The notes beneath the pieces are model-generated. The model saw nothing but the letters and a program-made list of their open reading frames with translations. It was not told where the DNA came from and did not search any database. A DNA stretch of 15,731 nucleotides. Origin: Pelagophyceae sp. CCMP2097. Taxonomy: Eukaryota > Sar > Pelagophyceae. Below, piece by piece: positions 1 through 8,200 of the stretch (the first letter of the stretch is position 1; every line of letters starts with the position of its first letter). The stretch covers positions 2,259 to 17,989 of the forward strand of contig MU657859.1 of the NCBI GenBank assembly GCA_026770575.1. Reading direction: 5' to 3'. The position numbers and the translations under genes were made by a program.

Positions 1-121
1 GGAGCGACCTCGTCACACGGGCTTTGCTGAGGCCAATAAGAAACGAAACGGATATAAAAAAAGTTTAACGAACTTGTAGGCTGATCTAATTTGGACTGAT
101 TACAGCCGCCGGCGGACGAGC

Positions 122-263
122 CTTTCACTGATTCACTGATTCACTTCACATTCACCAGGATTTGCAGCCGTAGTGAACGTCATTCACTCGTCACTTCACT
201 ACCACCGAACATTTGAGACTTCGCGTGAATATTCACTTACTTTGAATTTCCAGTGAATTCCCA
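122..263. repeat. Cluster of TTCAC/GTGAA pentamers
   Basis: TTCAC starts at 124, 132, 140, 145, 151, 183, 195 and 232, and its reverse complement GTGAA at 173, 225 and 253, giving eleven copies in about 135 bases. The first copies are arranged as an 8-bp TTCACTGA-type tandem. Two inverted arrangements stand out: AGTGAA (172-177) facing TTCACT (183-188), and the perfect 12-bp palindrome GTGAATATTCAC at 225-236. The block lies beyond the 3' end of the minus-strand gene that ends at 423. It may be a regulatory array for a gene to the left, a degenerate satellite or a transposon end; the sequence does not decide. No coding potential is visible in 1-422. Confidence 0.6.
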
Positions 264-283
264 CCGCTGCGAGCGGCCTAAAA

Positions 284-289
284 TTTATT
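284..289 (-). terminator. Candidate polyadenylation signal AATAAA
   Basis: On the minus strand AATAAA occurs about 134 bases after the stop codon at 423 of the minus-strand gene, inside an AT-rich patch. It is in a plausible place for 3' end formation. The hexamer is not obligatory in algae and may be chance in AT-rich DNA. Confidence 0.3.
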
Positions 290-422
290 CAGCGATTTCG
301 GCTCGCTGCGCTCGAAAAGCGCGACTACCACAAAATTGCATCCGTTTCCCTTTTCCCTTATCCCTTTTTCCCCTTTCGGCGAAAAAGGCTCTCCCGGCGG
401 CCGAGCGCCTCGCGTTGGAGTG

Positions 423-1987
423 TTAGGGTCGGGCATCTGCGTTGTCGCGGCCGTGGGCGAGCTTGGGTTGGAGCGGCTGCCGCGGCTGCCGCGTGGTACG
501 GTCCATCGAGAGGGCCGGCCCCAAGGGGTGGAGGCCGCCGAGCGCGGCGGGCGCTGGGCGCGGCGGCTCCGGTGGCGGCGGCGGCGGCCGCAGCGACGCG
601 TTGACGACGACGCGGGCGACGATGAGCAGCATGCAGGCGAAGCACGCCGCGGACACGACGCCCGTCACCTAGTCGCGCGCCTCGGCGCCAGCGGCCGCGG
701 GGCGAGCAGGCGCGGGACGCACCGCCCTCCTTCGTCGCACGACCGCGGCGCCGGTCGCAATCGCGGCGTGCAGCTTGGCGGCGGCCGCCACGGCGGCCGC
801 GGCGTCGGCGTCGGCGTCGGCGGCGAAGTCGTCGTCGTCGTCGTCGCACACAAACGTCATCGATACCGTGGACGACCCTCGGGAAATGGAGGCCTCTAGA
901 GACCCTCGGGAAATGGAGGCCTCTAGAGTCCGGTCGTCGCCGTCGACCTGGGGTCGCCTCTTCTTCTTCTTCTTGAGCCTGCACCGCGCGCCGTCGGGGG
1001 GCCGCATTCGGCTCAACTCCGCGGGGAGGTGCGAAAAAGGTGGAGCAAGGGCACGCACACGACCGCGGTGTTGCGGCGCATGTCGCGGCCGCGCGGCGGC
1101 GACGGGAGCCTACAGACGGCCTTGGGCTCGGGTCCATCCCGCAAGCGGCCCCCGCGATGCACGAGGGCGGCGACTCGCTTCGTCGCTTGCGTCGCCTTGG
1201 GCTCTCGCTTCTTCGGCTTTACCAGCGCGTCTTTGCGGCGGCCCTCGTGCGCCCTGTTGAGCTCGATAGCGTCGAGGACGCCGCGCGCGTAGGCCGAGAG
1301 GACGTCGTCCGGCTGCCTGGCCGAGAGCACGTCGTCCGGCTGCCTCTCAGACGACGACGACTGATGGGAGAGGCCATGCGAGTCGGTCCGCGCGGCGAGC
1401 GCCGCCGCGGCCTCGTCCTCGTGCGCCAACGAGGCCCGGGGGCCGGGGCCGGTCGGTGCGGAGGCGCTCCGGGGCGCGGGGCTCGGCGGCGCCGCCGCGC
1501 CGCCGCCTCGCAAAGCGGGCGGCCGCCGCCGGACCTCTGCGCTCCGCGCGTCGAGGGCCGCTCCGGCGCCGTGCGGCGGCGAGGGGTCCTGGTCCAGCGG
1601 CGGCGGCCAGTACGGGCCGCGCGCGTCGGCATCGGCGTCCGGCTCTTCGACGACGTGCAGGCTAGCGGCGGAGTCTTCGCGTGAGACCTCGAGGTCGATG
1701 CGCGCCGCGCGGCGCCGCGCGGTCTCCGGCGACGGCGCCGTCGTCCGAGTCGTCGGCGCGCCGTCGTCAGAGTCGAAGACGACCTCGACGCTCGTCGACG
1801 GCCAGAGCTTGATGACCGCCGCCACCAAGGGGAACGGGTGCGCGCAGACCTCGACCTCGACCTCCGAGTGGGGGCTCAGCGGCGAGCCGATGTCGCGCGC
1901 GTCGTGCGGCGACTCGGCGCCGTCTTCGCAGACGTCGAGGTACAGGCTCGGTACCGCCGCCACCTCAGCGGCGCGCGCCGAGGCCAC
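423..1987 (-). CDS. Hypothetical protein with C-terminal membrane segment, three exons, 5' end unresolved
   Basis: I do not recognise the family. The model joins exons 1987-1059, 978-741 and 668-423, giving about 470 residues. Both introns have canonical ends and keep the frame: GTGCGT...GCAG (80 nt) and GTGCGA...CTAG (72 nt). The N-terminal 80 residues are the most protein-like (hydrophobic and acidic, with a PLVAAVIKLWPS-type stretch). The middle is Ala/Pro/Ser/Arg-rich and probably disordered. A Lys-rich run (312-316), a six-Asp run (355-360) and an Ala-rich stretch precede one hydrophobic segment (about 381-411), followed by a Pro-rich tail. This suggests a tail-proximal single-pass membrane protein. 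Two 9-residue units are each duplicated in tandem (215-232 and 328-345). The frame opens at a GTG with an in-frame TAG three codons upstream, so the true start lies elsewhere, probably in an upstream exon; GGCGTAG at 1997 could be that exon's acceptor. Confidence 0.55.
669..740 (-). other. Intron 2 of the hypothetical membrane-protein gene (72 nt)
   Basis: The donor is GTC|GTGCGA and the acceptor is GACTAG|GTG. The intron is a multiple of three but carries an in-frame TAG formed by its own acceptor, so it must be removed for translation to continue. Removal fuses an Ala/Val-rich helix end to a strongly hydrophobic stretch and so completes one membrane segment, which supports the model. Confidence 0.5.
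874..927. repeat. Perfect 27-bp tandem duplication
   Basis: Units 874-900 and 901-927 are identical. In the minus-strand gene each encodes LEASISRGS, so the duplication adds exactly nine codons without breaking the frame. Each unit contains TCTAG on the minus strand, so it also duplicates an acceptor-like sequence. Confidence 0.9.
979..1058 (-). other. Intron 1 of the hypothetical membrane-protein gene (80 nt)
   Basis: The donor is GT|GTGCGT and the acceptor is GGTGCAG|G. Splicing joins the Val-Val frame to a Leu-Lys-Lys-Lys frame in perfect phase; without it, the upstream frame stops at 1013. The donor hexamer matches intron 1 of the large channel gene in this window. Inferred from sequence only. 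Confidence 0.5.
1292..1345. repeat. 27-bp tandem duplication with one mismatch
   Basis: Units 1292-1318 and 1319-1345 differ at one base. On the minus strand both encode RQPDDVLSA, so the difference is silent. This is a second, unrelated 27-bp in-frame duplication in the same gene. Confidence 0.9.
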
Positions 1988-2196
1988 GGAGCCGCCCTAC
2001 GCCGTCCCATAAAAGCCGCCGGGCCGTCGGAGCGGTCCTTTCGCGAACAATCTCAAACGGGCCGGTCGACGCCGTCTTCCGGGACCGCGCAGCGCCGCGA
2101 GTTGCGGCCTCGGGCCACCGCGGCCTCCGGCGACCGCCGCGCGGCGACGCACCAGCTTCTTTGATCGATGGTCGGGGGGCGGCGAGCATTCGAGTA

Positions 2197-2361
2197 TCAA
2201 GTCGACCTATAGAAGAAAGATTCGTTCTGAGTCCCCGCCTTTTTTTTCAGACGACGCCCGCGCCCCGTCGCCGGGGGGGGCACCTCTTCCACGGCCGACG
2301 CGTAACCGTCGTCCTCCTTCGACTCGCGAATGCGCCGCAGCATCGACTTGCGTCGCATCAT
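2197..2361 (-). CDS. Possible first exon or short ORF upstream of the hypothetical membrane-protein gene
   Basis: From the ATG at 2361 (a second ATG at 2358) the minus frame reads 54 residues to a TGA at 2197. The first 26 residues (MMRRKSMLRR..., then EDDGYASAVEE) look like real protein, unlike the Arg/Ala-rich noise of shadow frames here. The open frame extends upstream to about 2520, with Asn-, Asp- and Phe-rich residues but no earlier ATG. A donor-like GAG|GTGCCC at 2284/2283 is in phase with the acceptor-like TAG|GGC at 1997/1996, which would attach these 26 residues to the next gene downstream. It could equally be a small independent ORF or the 3' UTR of the transporter gene upstream. 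Unresolved. Confidence 0.3.
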   Translation of the reverse strand: MMRRKSMLRRIRESKEDDGYASAVEEVPPPATGRGRRLKKKAGTQNESFFYRST

Positions 2362-2529
2362 GCAGGATTCGTGCGGGAAAAAATTAAAGTCGTCGTCGCT
2401 GAACTCGTTTTTCAAAACACATCGACAGATTAGGGCCCTCGTGCTCGCCCGCAGTTTCCTTCGCGGCTGGCCCTCCCTGGGGTCGATTGCATTGAGATTC
2501 GGGTTATCGGGTAGACATGGTCACAGTGC

Positions 2530-4026
2530 TCAGCGGCCGCTGAGGCAGATGCCCTTTGGCTGCGGCTCGCCGCCGTCGGGGTAGGCGAGGCTGACGAGGC
2601 CGTGGAAGCCCATGAGGACGGTGGAGATGGAGACGACTGCGCCGATGGAAAAGGCGACGTAGGACTGGCGGCCGCTCTTCTGGACGACGTAGGACATGCC
2701 GACCTGGCCCACGGCCGTCGCCGCCACGCCGACGGCGAAGAGGCGGAGCGCGTAGTCGGCCTGCACGAGGCCAAAGGTGAGAAACGTCGTCGCGGCGATG
2801 ACCGCCGTAAGCAGGATCATCGTCGCCGTTGTGGCGGCGGCGACGCCCGCGGGCACGCCGAGCTGGAGCATGAGCGGCCCGTTGACGATGCCGCCGCCGA
2901 TGCCAAAGAGCCCGGCGCACATGCCTGCGAAGAAGCAGACGCCGGGGTACTTGAGCGTCGCGCGCGCGTCCCAGTGGAAGTCGCCCTCGGCGTAGACGTA
3001 GCCGAGGCGGTCCTTGGCCGCCGTGCGCGCGACGAGCCAGGCGCGCACGCTAAACGCAATGGCCACGAGGGAAGCGAACATGAAGAGCGTGGCGGCCCAA
3101 AAGGCGCCCGTGCCGCACTCGATGCCGAGGGGCGACGGGAACGCGCCGCCGCCCTTCGCCAGGTTCACCGCGATGATCAGCGCGCACATGCCCAGCAGCA
3201 CCCCAACCTTCCAGGCCGGCGCCGCCTCGCGCTCTTCGGCCAAGATGGCGTCAAGCTCGACCTGCTCCGCTTCGTCGAGGCGCGGCTTAGCGCCCGCCTC
3301 GCCGCCGAGCAGCGCCTCGCCCTCGGCGTCCGCGTCCGCCTTGGCCGCAGCGTCGCCGAGCGCGACCAGCTCGCCGGCCTTGCGCAGCGCCGCCGTCTCC
3401 TTGGCGTAGAGGCTGCGGCCCTTGCGGATCGTCGTCTCGGACGTCACCGCGAGGAGCGCCACAAGGAGCACGACGATGAGCAGCTCCGGCGCGAGCTTGT
3501 TGACAAAGCCGCCGGCAAGGGCGCCGGCGATGGTCAGCGGCTGCATGAGCAGTAAAAGGTCCCAGTCGACGAGGGACCGGTCCGCCGTGGCGTGCCGCTT
3601 AGAGTAGTTCATGACCACGTTCGTCACCGCGCCGCCGAGGACGGTAAAGTTCGATAGCGGGATGGCGTACTTGGGCTGGAACCCCATGACGAGGACGTAG
3701 ATGGGCACCAGCATGCCGCCGCCGCCAATCCCGCCGCCCGCCGCGATGATGAGGCCCAGCACCGCCGCGGACACGCCCAGCACGTCCGCCACGTCCAGCG
3801 GCCAGAGCCGCTTGTGGCCCGTCACCGGGTCGATGACGTACGTCACCACGACCTCCTCGAGCAGCAGCCGCAGGTCCGCCGCCGACCTACGCGCACGTCG
3901 ACGCACGGCAAAGTTTTGGCGTTCGAAAAAAACGCCGGGGTCGCGCTCCGCGGAGCCGAGCGCCACGGCGCTCGCGAGGCAGGCGCCGCACGCCGCGACG
4001 GCCGCGAGGCCCGGTCGGCGCCACAT
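2530..4026 (-). CDS. TauE/SafE-family (DUF81) membrane transporter
   Basis: This is a 498-residue intronless protein of the TauE/SafE family, whose bacterial members export sulfite, sulfoacetate or other anions; eukaryotic members are secretory-pathway membrane proteins, and the substrate here cannot be read from sequence. Residues 1-25 form a signal peptide (Arg-rich start, Ala-rich core). The family's internal duplication is clear. The first half has a glycine-rich motif (GGGIGGGGMLVP, 97-108) followed by a PLSNFTVLGGAVTN segment. The second half repeats it as GLFGIGGGIVNGP (372-384) and an ATTATMILLTA helix. Membrane segments lie near 78-113, 120-141, 155-175, 181-196, 272-290, 307-329, 360-388, 394-418, 425-446 and 456-482. 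A charged Ala/Glu-rich loop (200-270) separates the halves. The ATG at 4026 is the natural start because it gives the signal peptide. It is divergent from the plus-strand gene to the right. Confidence 0.88.
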   Translation of the reverse strand: MWRRPGLAAVAACGACLASAVALGSAERDPGVFFERQNFAVRRRARRSAADLRLLLEEVVVTYVIDPVTGHKRLWPLDVADVLGVSAAVLGLIIAAGGGIGGGGMLVPIYVLVMGFQPKYAIPLSNFTVLGGAVTNVVMNYSKRHATADRSLVDWDLLLLMQPLTIAGALAGGFVNKLAPELLIVVLLVALLAVTSETTIRKGRSLYAKETAALRKAGELVALGDAAAKADADAEGEALLGGEAGAKPRLDEAEQVELDAILAEEREAAPAWKVGVLLGMCALIIAVNLAKGGGAFPSPLGIECGTGAFWAATLFMFASLVAIAFSVRAWLVARTAAKDRLGYVYAEGDFHWDARATLKYPGVCFFAGMCAGLFGIGGGIVNGPLMLQLGVPAGVAAATTATMILLTAVIAATTFLTFGLVQADYALRLFAVGVAATAVGQVGMSYVVQKSGRQSYVAFSIGAVVSISTVLMGFHGLVSLAYPDGGEPQPKGICLSGR

Positions 4027-4195
4027 TGCGCGGCAGACCTTTGATCGCGCGCACGTGCTCGCCTAAGCCCGACACTTGGAAGTCCAGCTCGGAAGCATGC
4101 AGTACCGCGGGTTCTCATGTGCGTGCAGTACCGCGGGTTACGCGCGTCGGTTGAGAAGACGGCTCGAGCTCGCGAGCTCCGCCGAGCTCGCCGCG
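4027..4195. promoter_or_regulatory. Short divergent intergenic region with duplicated 16-bp element
   Basis: This region separates two divergently oriented genes, so both promoters must fit in about 170 bases. It holds a G-box/E-box core CACGTG at 4052-4057, two exact copies of TGCAGTACCGCGGGTT at 4098-4113 and 4124-4139 (26 bases apart), and a 14-bp palindrome GAGCTCGCGAGCTC at 4166-4179. No TATA-like element is seen. The paired 16-mer is the best candidate for a shared regulatory site. If the plus-strand gene instead starts at the ATG at 4097, the repeat would lie inside its coding region. Confidence 0.4.
4098..4139. repeat. Two direct copies of a 16-bp element
   Basis: TGCAGTACCGCGGGTT occurs at 4098-4113 and again at 4124-4139 without a mismatch, separated by ten bases. 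It contains the palindrome CCGCGG. Confidence 0.85.
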
Positions 4196-4897
4196 ATGCC
4201 GGCCCTCGACGAGGCGGAGGTGCGCGCGGCGCTGTGGCAGCAGCAGCAGCAGGGGCGCGCGCCGTCGCGCGCGGCGGCGCCGGTGCACGGCGCGGACCTG
4301 ACGTTTGACGCGCGCGTCGAGACCCTCGCCCGCATGAAGCGCGACCTGCGCCGCGAGGTCTGGGCGGCCCTCGGTGGGGCCGGCGAGCCCGCCGAGCCGG
4401 GCGCGCTGCGAGACTTCGACGCCCGCGTCGAAAAGGCCTTTGACCAGCTCCGCGCGAGCCGCGCAGACGGTGCGCCCCGCCGCCCACGCCGCGCAGCCAC
4501 TGACGCGGCGCTCCCCCTAGGTGAGCAGCGCCGCTTCGAGGACGAGGTCGAGGCTGAGATGGGCCGCCTCGTGCACGAGTCGTACGAGGCCCTGCGGCGC
4601 TCCGAGCCGCGGTCGGACCCGCGCGGCTCGGCCCCGCAGGCGCGGTCGCTGCCGCCGCCGCCGGGCGGCGGCGGCACGCGCGAGCCGCCCGGCGGCTACT
4701 ACGGCGGCGGCGGCGCCCATAGCCAATATGGCCACCACGGCCACCACGCCGGCCCCGGCATGGCGGACCCGCGGCAACAGGATCCGCGCCAAGCGGACCC
4801 GCGCCAAGCGGACCCGCGCCAAGCGGACCCGCGACCAGCCAACACGCAACGGAGGTTCACCGCCCAACGGACGGCGTCGAGCATCGTCTTCGGATGA
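4196..4897 (+). CDS. Hypothetical helical protein with C-terminal DPRQ repeats
   Basis: I do not recognise the family. From the ATG at 4196 (MPALDE) it has 233 residues; an in-frame ATG at 4097 would add 33, but it lies within the repeated promoter element, so I prefer 4196. Three charged helical stretches begin with a similar pattern: FDARVE...LKR-type, FDARVEKAFDQLR, and FEDEVEAEMGRLVHESYEALRR. This looks like a degenerate internal repeat or coiled coil. A short Gln run (residues 15-19) sits near the start. The C-terminal third is Pro/Gly/Tyr/His-rich and disordered, with five 5-residue DPRQ-type units, ending in RTASSIVFG. A 51-nt stretch (4470-4520) looks like an in-frame intron; its removal would give 216 residues. 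It is convergent with the large channel gene. Confidence 0.5.
   Translation: MPALDEAEVRAALWQQQQQGRAPSRAAAPVHGADLTFDARVETLARMKRDLRREVWAALGGAGEPAEPGALRDFDARVEKAFDQLRASRADGAPRRPRRAATDAALPLGEQRRFEDEVEAEMGRLVHESYEALRRSEPRSDPRGSAPQARSLPPPPGGGGTREPPGGYYGGGGAHSQYGHHGHHAGPGMADPRQQDPRQADPRQADPRQADPRPANTQRRFTAQRTASSIVFG
4470..4520 (+). other. Candidate 51-nt in-frame intron
   Basis: The ends are G|GTGCGC and CCCCCTAG|GT, with CACTGAC as a branch-point-like sequence 20 bases before the acceptor. The stretch has 17 codons' worth of bases and no in-frame stop, so the protein reads through whether or not it is spliced. It encodes an Ala/Arg/Pro-rich segment between two acidic helices. Splicing would join the helices directly and restore the same Gly codon. 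Confidence 0.45.
4763..4837 (+). repeat. Five-unit 15-bp tandem repeat (DPRQ-coding)
   Basis: Five consecutive 15-bp units start at 4763, 4778, 4793, 4808 and 4823. Units three and four are identical and the others differ by one to a few bases. The consensus encodes Ala-Asp-Pro-Arg-Gln. This minisatellite is likely to vary in copy number between strains. Confidence 0.9.
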
Positions 4898-5282
4898 CCG
4901 CGCCCCGGGGCGCCACGGTTCGGGTTCCCACCTCGGACCCAGGGCCATCCCGGCCCGGACAAACCCTTTGTGTCGAAACCAACGCACGAATGTGCTCTTT
5001 GGTACGGCTAAACTCACGCTCTTCCCTCTCTGCATGCCGCGCGAGTGCACCGTTGCGCGACGCAGTATGAGTCCATCGGGAGGAGACGTACGCAACGAAG
5101 TATCGACGTGAGAGAGCGACGTTCCGAGTTCGTACGAACGCTTCCGCGAGGGCCGTACCGCCCCGGGGGTCGTCGCATCACGGCGCGGTCCCGGGACGGC
5201 CCCGCAAAAGTCATCTCGAATGTCTCCCGCGGACTCTGACGGTGCGCGGCGGGCGGTGAGGCACAGGGACAAGTGTTAAGTG
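4898..5282. other. Convergent intergenic region
   Basis: This stretch lies between the stop of the plus-strand hypothetical gene and the stop of the minus-strand channel gene, so it must hold both 3' UTRs. I see no gene in it and no AATAAA hexamer on either strand. The only structures noted are a 12-bp palindrome GTTCGTACGAAC at 5128-5139 and a small AAGTGTT direct repeat at about 5271-5284. Confidence 0.6.
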
Positions 5283-8200
5283 TTATTTCTTCGGCGTGGT
5301 GAGCTTCACCGTGACGTGGAGCGAGCCCTGGACGTTAGTCTGCGCTTTGGCGCCCGGCTTGCGATGGAGCGGGAGCGTGTGGTACTCCTTAGCGATGGCG
5401 TCGGCCCACGCAAGCTCGGCTTGCCCAAGAAAATAGCCGCGGCCGTGGCGGTGGCAGTGCCAGACCTCTACGAGGACGGACTCGCCCTCGGGCGGCCGCG
5501 CGAGGCGGAGGCAGTTGGCCTTTGTGGCGGGCCACGCCGGCATCGGCGACATCCAGATGCGCTCGCTCTCGCCAAAGGCCTTGCCCCGCGCCAGCGCGCG
5601 CACGAAGATGTAGGGGTCGCCCGACCCCAAGAGGTGCGCGTCGACGAGGTCCGCCGCCGCGAGGACCTGCATCGAGAGGTGCCGCTCCGCCGCGTCCGCG
5701 GCCGCCGCGGCCTCGGCGCGGTGCAGCGTCGGCGGCAGCGACACCGACGACACCGAGTCGCCGCTCGAGAGCAGGCGCTCCAGCAGCATGGGCGTCGCGC
5801 GGTCCGGCTCGCGCGGGGGCGCCTCGACGGGCACCGGCGTGGCGTAAATCTTGGCATCGGGCAAGGGCGCGACGCGCGCGTCGCGGCCGGCGTCGCGGGC
5901 GGCGGCTCGATCTTCGCGGGAGACGCCGCCGAGCTTCTTGTCGACGCTGGCCTCCAGCTTTTCCAGGCGCTTCTCTGACTTTTTCTCCGCGGCTTCCAAA
6001 ATCGCGCGGATATGCTCTACGCTTCGGCCGAGGCTGGCCATGGCCTTGCCCTGGTGCGCCTCCATCAAGGCCTCGACGCGGTTCTTCAAAGACTCGATTT
6101 GGTCCGTCACGCTGTCCTCCTCGACCGCGTCGACGCTGAGGCACAGCGCCTTACCGATGGGCAGCCAGGCCACGTCCACCGCGGCGACGAGCTGCCTGAC
6201 GTAGAGCTCCAAGCCGTCGTCGTCGTCCTTGTCCTGCTCCCAGATGAAAATGATAAAATTGAGGTAGTCCCAGATAGAATGGTCTCGCTCCTGGTGCCTG
6301 CGGAACCCGCCCGGCTCGGCGGCGGCGCGGTCAAACGTCGTGCCCTCGAGGCCGCAGACGAAGCAGTTCTCCAGCGTGTTCTTGAGCCTCTCCTGCTTCT
6401 TGCTGCGCAGCTCGCCAAAGGTGTCGATGATGATACCGAAGATGACGTTCATCAGCACCAAAAGGACGATCATAAAGTAGGCAAAGTCGATGAAGAGCCG
6501 CGTGTCCCACGTGTGCGAGAAAATGTCGCCGATGCCGCCGCTGAGGCGGAAGCCGTACATGAGCGTCACGACGAGGCACCTGCGCAGCGACCGGCAGTCT
6601 TCCGGAAAGACGGTGTCGTCGTCGTGGTCGTCGTAGGACAGCTGGTCCGAGTATGACTGGAAGAGGATGATGGAGAAGATGTAGACGACGAAGAACGCCA
6701 GGAGCAGCGTCGCCGCCAGCTGCTTTCGCGGGTAGATCACGGCGTTCAAAACGTCCGCCGACGTAGGCGACTTTACGACAATGTCAAGGAGCAGAAACGA
6801 GGAGCAGACCTTGTAGTTGTATGCCAAGCCCGCGACGATGGTGTAGAAGAGATAGTACAGCGTCAGGCCGTCGGTCATGGTCAAAAGGAGCGAGTAGTAC
6901 TTGGACCGGCCGCTGTCGTGCAGAGTCGAGTAGATGACGGGGCAGCGGACGACGGCCATGAGGATCAACGTGTACGTCGATAGGGTGATGTTGAGAATGT
7001 TGAGGACCTTGAGGACCATCTTGACCACGATTTTGTACTCGCTGCCGTAGAAGATGTGCTCCGCGCCGGACGTGGAAAACGACTGCACGTCGGAAGAGTC
7101 GTGGCGCGCGTAGGCCAGTAAGACGCCGTTGATGCACAGCGCGAGGAAGAAGGCAAAGCCCGTGGCGTACTCCTGGTTCGCGCGCGAGAAGATTTGGGCC
7201 ACGTTGAGCGGCCCGAGTTTAAGCTCCTGTAACACGGCCTGGTGCTTGATGCCGCGGTAAATGTCGTCGGCGCGCCGCATAAAGTCCTGCAGCCGAGACT
7301 CGTCGGAGACGCGGTCGACCTCGCGGACGAGCGTCAGGCGCGTCACCTCGGCGATGTGCTCGCAGATGGCCGGCACGGGGAAGAACCTTCGCAGCACCTT
7401 GCCGTTCCAGACCACCTCCGTGGAAGTGACTTTTTTGCCCAGCAGTTTCTGGACGCGCGCCGAGAGCTGGACTTGATTGCGGAGAGCGGGCTTGTAGTCG
7501 AAGAACATTTGCAGCAACACCAACGACTCCGTCTGGATCTCCGACAGCGCCGGCTCCGCGGCCGGCTTGCCCCCGTCCGCCGGCGGCTCCTCCTGCTCGA
7601 TGATGGCCTTTAAAACGTCCAAGTCAATCACCGAAATAATGCGCGTGATGATGACCGAGCCCCCCTGCTCGCCTTCCAGCAAACCCTCGTAAATCTCCAG
7701 CGCAGTCTTCTTGACCTCGTCCTCCTCGTCCGCGACGCAGTCTCGGATGGGCTTGGACCGCGTGATGCGGTTCAGGATCTCGATGAGCTCGGTGTGGATG
7801 GCGAGGTGCATTTGGTTCTGCTTGCACGGGCCCTGGATGACCTCGAGCACCGTCGCCGCCGTCTGCAGCGCCGCCTTGGTCGAGGACCGGCAGCGGATCT
7901 TGTCGCGCGAGAGGACGCTGAGCAGGTCGACAAAGTCGTCAAGGAGGTTGATGTTCGTCCGCGGCTGCTCGCGCACAATGTTCTGGTTCGGCTCGAAGTG
8001 CCCCTCGGACATCAGCTGCAAGAAGCGCATGACGATGATCATGTCCGGCACCAAGGGATCCTCGCCCTCGTCCGGGCAGAGGCGCGTCTCGCCGTACAAG
8101 TACGAGTTTTTGATCTCGACGACAAAGTTGCGCACGGCTCTAAAAAACAGCTCAGAGTCCAGCGTGAGGCAGCGGTGCATCTCCTCCTGCACCACGCGGT

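Noticed and set aside
358..1137. 259-codon minus-strand open frame
   Set aside because: Overlaps the three-exon hypothetical gene in another frame and is almost pure Arg/Ala/Pro; the spliced model has better composition, splice sites and a membrane helix.
2241..2250. Strong acceptor-like sequence (pyrimidine tract then CAG) on the plus strand
   Set aside because: No plausible plus-strand exon follows it; the same bases read as Lys codons in a better minus-strand frame.
2602..3555. 317-codon plus-strand open frame
   Set aside because: It lies antisense to the TauE/SafE transporter and has the Arg/Ala/His/Asp-rich composition of a GC-rich shadow frame; the opposite strand has clear family motifs.
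5128..5139. 12-bp palindrome GTTCGTACGAAC
   Set aside because: Isolated, in a convergent intergenic region, with no second copy and no stem long enough to be meaningful.
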